Shown one piece after another: positions 9,701 through 11,016 of a DNA stretch of 11,016 bases (position 1 is its first letter; every line of letters starts with the position of its first letter). Under the pieces are notes generated by a model that was given only the letters and a program-made list of their open reading frames with translations, did no database searches and had not been told where the DNA came from. Where the stretch lies: assembly GCA_002727735.1 (NCBI GenBank), contig PBXW01000130.1, forward strand, positions 1-11,016, given 5' to 3'. The stretch comes from Crocinitomicaceae bacterium. GTDB taxonomy: Bacteria > Bacteroidota > Bacteroidia > Flavobacteriales_D > Parvicellaceae. The translations under genes were made by a program, and so were the position numbers.

Positions 9701-9981
9701 AAGTAAATATTAAATTTTACGGTGATAATGTTAAGAGCAAACTCGATATTCAATCTTATTTAAGTCCATATTCAAGATTGGGGTCAGTTGCATATTATCA
9801 GAAATATTCTACTGCTGCTCCGACCAAAACACATATGGATAGTTATGAAATAGCTAAGGAAGAATTTCAACCAATTAAGCTAATGATTGATGAACTTAAG
9901 GTTAAAATGTCTAATCTAGAAAATCAACTAAAGGAGTTAGGTGCCGCATATACACCAGGAAGACCTAAAGCGATTAACTAG
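6712..9981 (+). CDS. Exported Vps10/sortilin-type Asp-box beta-propeller protein
   Basis: The 1089-residue protein has a signal peptide (about 1-20, ending AYTQ) and a Lys-rich stretch just after. Residues about 35-735 hold ten Asp-box motifs of the type S-x-D-x-G-x-[ST]-W: 131, 182, 240, 290, 333, 376, 517, 589, 643 and 687 (first residues), for example SLDGGKSW and SSDGGKTW. Two have N in place of the D (290, 589). Such boxes sit at blade turns of sialidase and sortilin propellers; ten suggest one large or two smaller propellers. Residues about 740-930 look like a beta-sandwich region (LVFTIRNSNDKVVKKIYR…), and about 935-990 and 1048-1075 are helical and charged, likely coiled coil. No sialidase FRIP motif and no T9SS domain are seen. 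Such Bacteroidota proteins are often labelled glycosyl hydrolase, but catalysis is not supported; binding or scaffolding is more likely. The gene is monocistronic, ending at the hairpin at 10008. Confidence 0.9.
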   Translation: MKRYILLTALFVFFSNAYTQKKKKEKDNSLDKISVNSLKWRSVGPALTSGRISDLAVNPNNPFEYYVAVASGGVWKTSNWGVDYTPIFDSQSSYSIGCVSIDPNNPNIVWVGTGENNNQRSVAYGDGIYKSLDGGKSWKNMGLKNSEHIGNIIIHPENSDVVYVSAYGPLWSKGGDRGIYKSEDGGSTWDKILYIDEHTGFNEIHMDPRNPEVLYAASHQRRRHVYTYVGGGPGSGLHKSSDGGKTWKKINKGLPGVEIGRIGMDISEANPEIIYAIVEASESKGGFYKSTNRGESWVKQSGKVTSGNYYQEIFADPVDEDIVYIMDTWMSVTHDGGKTFKYVGEDYKHVDNHAMWINPNNNSHWLVGCDGGIYETFDSGKKWDFKKNLPVTQFYKVAVDNAEPFYNIYGGTQDNFSIGGPSRVNNSHGISNQDWFITHGGDGFESQIDPENPNIVYAQSQYGWLVRYDKLSGEEVGIKPMARKGELDYKWNWDAPLAVSKHKSGRLYFAANKVFRSDDYGNSWKVISDDLSRQIDRNKLKVYDRVISMDAVEKNGSTSPYGTIVALSESPFDENLIVIGTDDGLIQITENSGKSWKKIDNIPGSPKQSYVNSVYLSQHDKNVIYVAFNHHKYGDFKPYIFKSNDKGNTWKSISGNLPERGSIYSIEEDHIDSNLIFCGTEFGVFFSPDSGGSWKELSAGLPTIAVRDIAIQRRENDLVLGTFGRGFYVMDDYSVLRNIENSDEEMSAQIFDIRDALMWEKAAPLGLPGKAFQGDNFYLSENLDPVAIFTYNYNENYESIKSKRQKAEKELIKDKIDVSYPSYQELYNELNEDKPELVFTIRNSNDKVVKKIYRKPSKGLSRFQWNLRYEENSPINLSSSSFYNPFAGVSEGTLVNPGTYSIDMSILKAGEVTRVVDPKSFKVVALNNTVMPADDRAAKVEFQRKVSKLQAEMDEYSRKFSEISNKIPYIDVAIKKVEQPVDEISKMTWDVKEFIKEVNIKFYGDNVKSKLDIQSYLSPYSRLGSVAYYQKYSTAAPTKTHMDSYEIAKEEFQPIKLMIDELKVKMSNLENQLKELGAAYTPGRPKAIN

Positions 9982-10007
9982 TTTTTCTAATTATGATTTA
10001 ATTTAAG

Positions 10008-10035
10008 AAAGCGCCTTTCATGAAAGGCGCTTTTT
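10008..10035. terminator. Bidirectional terminator between convergent genes
   Basis: AAAGCGCCTTTCA (10008-10020) and TGAAAGGCGCTTT (10021-10033) form a perfect 26-base palindrome followed by more Ts on the plus strand and preceded by an A-rich stretch. It lies 26 bases after the stop of the propeller gene and about 20 bases from the stop of the convergent gene at 10054, so it can end both transcripts. Confidence 0.92.
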
Positions 10036-10053
10036 ATTTATTGTTTAAATAAA

Positions 10054-10290
10054 TTATCTAACAACTAGTTTAGATACTTTACTTTGTCCATTAATTGTAA
10101 CTTTCAGCATATAGAAGCCACTATTGAATGAGCTCACATCTAATGTGTTTCCATTAATAGTAGTATCCATTACTTTTCTTCCAGTTACAGTGAATACTTG
10201 GATTTCTTTTAATCCCTCTACCGGAGATAGGATAGTAACGTAGTTACCATCTACTGGGTTAGGATAAATCATCATATCAGGTATTTCATT
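10054..10290 (-). repeat. Direct repeat copy 1: T9SS sorting-domain module
   Basis: This stretch aligns without gaps to 10714-10950, shifted by exactly 660 bases. By hand count there are about 31 mismatches in the first 226 bases (about 86% identity). The encoded domains differ at only 8 of 73 residues, mostly conservatively. It covers the sorting domain and the short linker before it; the cargo part of the gene is not shared. Confidence 0.9.
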
Positions 10291-10635
10291 ATCAATATTG
10301 GATAGCCCTGTATTAATTACAAACGTGATGGTTTCTTCTACTGGTGGATTTAGTGGGTTATGCATATGATCAACAAGCCATATGTATAGCGTATGTTCAC
10401 CTTCTTGAAGACCGGAAATTACAACATCGTTTATATCGTGAACCGCAACATATTCATCTTCATTTAATATATAATGCCAATGACCGTCTAGTCCAACGGT
10501 AAAATTGTTGAATTCAATAATCGATATAGTTATTTCATCACCGTTTACAGAAACATTCCAATCAGCAGAAACCTTATCTTGTGCATATAAATGAAAACAA
10601 ATACAGCTAAATATTATAATTAATAATTTCTTCAT
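10054..10635 (-). CDS. Small secreted Ig-like protein with T9SS type A sorting domain
   Basis: This 193-residue protein has three parts. Residues 1-19 are a signal peptide (KK, hydrophobic core, YAQ). Residues about 22-107 form a small beta-sandwich-like domain with GLDGHWHYILNEDEY (48-62), then EGEHTLYIWLVDHMHNPLNPP (two stretches, 78-98), a pattern I associate with Ig-like units in Bacteroidota secreted proteins. Residues about 120-193 are a T9SS type A sorting domain, starting MMIYPNP and ending SKLVVR, which sends the protein through the PorSS/T9SS machinery to the cell surface or outside. Cys11 and Cys13 lie inside the signal core without a proper lipobox, so it is probably not a lipoprotein. 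Function of the cargo part is unknown; its His-rich strand (H52, H54, H66, H81, H90, H92) could bind metal, which is speculative. The gene is 78 bases after the stop of the next gene, whose terminator lies in between. Confidence 0.88.
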   Translation of the reverse strand: MKKLLIIIFSCICFHLYAQDKVSADWNVSVNGDEITISIIEFNNFTVGLDGHWHYILNEDEYVAVHDINDVVISGLQEGEHTLYIWLVDHMHNPLNPPVEETITFVINTGLSNIDNEIPDMMIYPNPVDGNYVTILSPVEGLKEIQVFTVTGRKVMDTTINGNTLDVSSFNSGFYMLKVTINGQSKVSKLVVR

Positions 10636-10660
10636 ATAATATTTTTTTAAAATTTAAAGA

Positions 10661-10692
10661 TAAAAAAAGCACCTCAGTTATGAGGTGCTTTT
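10661..10692 (-). terminator. Terminator after the partial T9SS cargo gene
   Basis: AAAAGCACCTCA (10665-10676) and TGAGGTGCTTTT (10681-10692) form a perfect 12-base stem with the loop TAAC on the minus strand. It is followed by a T-run on that strand (down to about 10662). It begins 22 bases after the stop at 10714. Its end lies only about 26 bases before the ATG of the next gene at 10635. Confidence 0.9.
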
Positions 10693-10713
10693 ATTGTTTA
10701 TGGTTTTAGTAAA

Positions 10714-10950
10714 TTATCTAACAACTAGTTTTGATACTTTACTTTGTCCATTTATGGTAACTTTCAGCATATAGAACCCTGTATTAAATGAACTCACATC
10801 TAATGTGTTTCCGTTAATAGTAGTTTCCATTAATTTTCTTCCAGTCACAGAGTAAACTTGGATTTCTTTTAGCCCTTCAACGGGTGATTGTATAGTTACA
10901 AAATCTCCATCTACTGGGTTAGGGTAAATCATCATATCTAGCAGTTCATT
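10714..10950 (-). repeat. Direct repeat copy 2: T9SS sorting-domain module
   Basis: This is the partner of 10054-10290, in the same orientation and gap-free. Similarity fades upstream of the linker: NEIPD in copy 1 against NELLD here, with unrelated residues before that. The stop codon context (TAA preceded by the codons for KLVVR) is also the same. The shared stretch ends a few bases past the stop, before the two different terminators. Confidence 0.9.
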
Positions 10951-11016
10951 TTCGGATGTAGAAAGTGCTGCTTGAACACAAACATCATCTAAAGTTACCC
11001 CATATCCATAACCAGA
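10714..11016 (-). CDS. C-terminal end of a T9SS-secreted protein, N-terminus beyond window
   Basis: The frame stays open from the stop at 10714 to the right edge, giving the last 100 residues. The first visible residues (SGYGYGVTLDDVCVQ) look like the closing strands of a jelly-roll/lectin-like domain of the kind that often ends in 'IDDICV' in Bacteroidota surface proteins; this is a weak inference. After a short linker (STSENELLD) comes a full T9SS type A sorting domain from MMIYPNP to SKLVVR. The Met at 10935 is inside the domain's conserved start and is not the true start. The sorting domain is nearly the same as that of the next gene (65 of 73 residues), so the two proteins are probably handled in the same way by the secretion machinery. 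What the missing part does is unknown. Confidence 0.9.
   Translation of the reverse strand, partial: SGYGYGVTLDDVCVQAALSTSENELLDMMIYPNPVDGDFVTIQSPVEGLKEIQVYSVTGRKLMETTINGNTLDVSSFNTGFYMLKVTINGQSKVSKLVVR

Noticed and set aside
6712..9981. Sialidase/neuraminidase
   Set aside because: Asp boxes alone do not show it; FRIP and the arginine triad were not recognised.
10593..10635. Lipoprotein signal in the small T9SS cargo protein
   Set aside because: Cys11 follows IFS, and Phe at the -2 position does not fit a lipobox; the YAQ end fits an ordinary signal peptide, and the protein already has a T9SS sorting domain.
10714..10935. Separate 73-residue gene starting at MMIYPNP
   Set aside because: The Met lies within the conserved start of the sorting domain, there is no signal peptide, and the same frame stays open upstream to the window edge. 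It is the end of a longer protein.
1..11016. CRISPR array, tRNA/rRNA genes, insertion sequences
   Set aside because: Reading both strands showed no regular short repeats with spacers, no cloverleaf-like sequence, and no transposase or terminal inverted repeats. The only long repeat is the sorting-domain pair.

Overview
This 11 kb window is AT-rich chromosomal DNA that looks like a free-living, probably marine, member of the Bacteroidota (Flavobacteriia-like). Three things point there. At least two proteins carry a C-terminal type IX secretion (T9SS) sorting domain with the YPNP start and a strongly conserved C-terminal end (…SKLVVR). The start codons have A/T-rich leaders with no Shine-Dalgarno sequence. 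The protein types are also typical of the group: a short M1 peptidase with a GMEHQ motif, an exported Asp-box propeller protein, and a large surface protein with a 'WNLIANPYP' core. The genus cannot be fixed from this sequence.

Layout, left to right. Bases 1-2146 (minus) hold most of a large exported surface protein, cut by the window edge at what looks like the beginning of its C-terminal sorting domain. 2256-3914 (minus) is an exported M1-family zinc aminopeptidase. 4028-4786 and 4798-5547 (minus) are two short exported proteins, 11 bases apart, each apparently made of two ferredoxin-like alpha/beta halves; they look like distant paralogues in one operon. 5647-6627 (minus) is a cytoplasmic aldose 1-epimerase (galM). 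After an 84-base divergent gap, 6712-9981 (plus) encodes a 1089-residue exported Vps10/sortilin-type Asp-box propeller protein. It ends at a fully palindromic terminator shared with the convergent gene at 10054-10635 (minus), a small exported Ig-like protein with a T9SS sorting domain. The last gene (10714-11016, minus) is only the C-terminal end of another T9SS cargo. Its sorting domain is a near copy of the neighbour's, so the two form a 237-base direct repeat 660 bases apart.

Taken together, six of the seven genes whose N-terminus is visible or whose sorting domain is present are exported or surface proteins (genes 1, 2, 3, 4, 6 and 7), and the partial gene at the right end is also a T9SS cargo. 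galM is the only clearly cytoplasmic enzyme. The region therefore reads as cell-envelope/surface genes with a peptide-degrading enzyme, rather than one pathway. Nothing ties galM to a polysaccharide utilisation locus here: there is no SusC/SusD pair and no glycoside hydrolase. No tRNA, rRNA, CRISPR array, transposase or phage gene was seen. No gene-free stretch exceeds 300 bases; the longest gaps are about 80-115 bases and hold terminators and candidate promoters. Nothing here is clearly a new system; the least familiar items are the tandem exported alpha/beta pair (4028-5547) and the duplicated sorting-domain pair at the right end.
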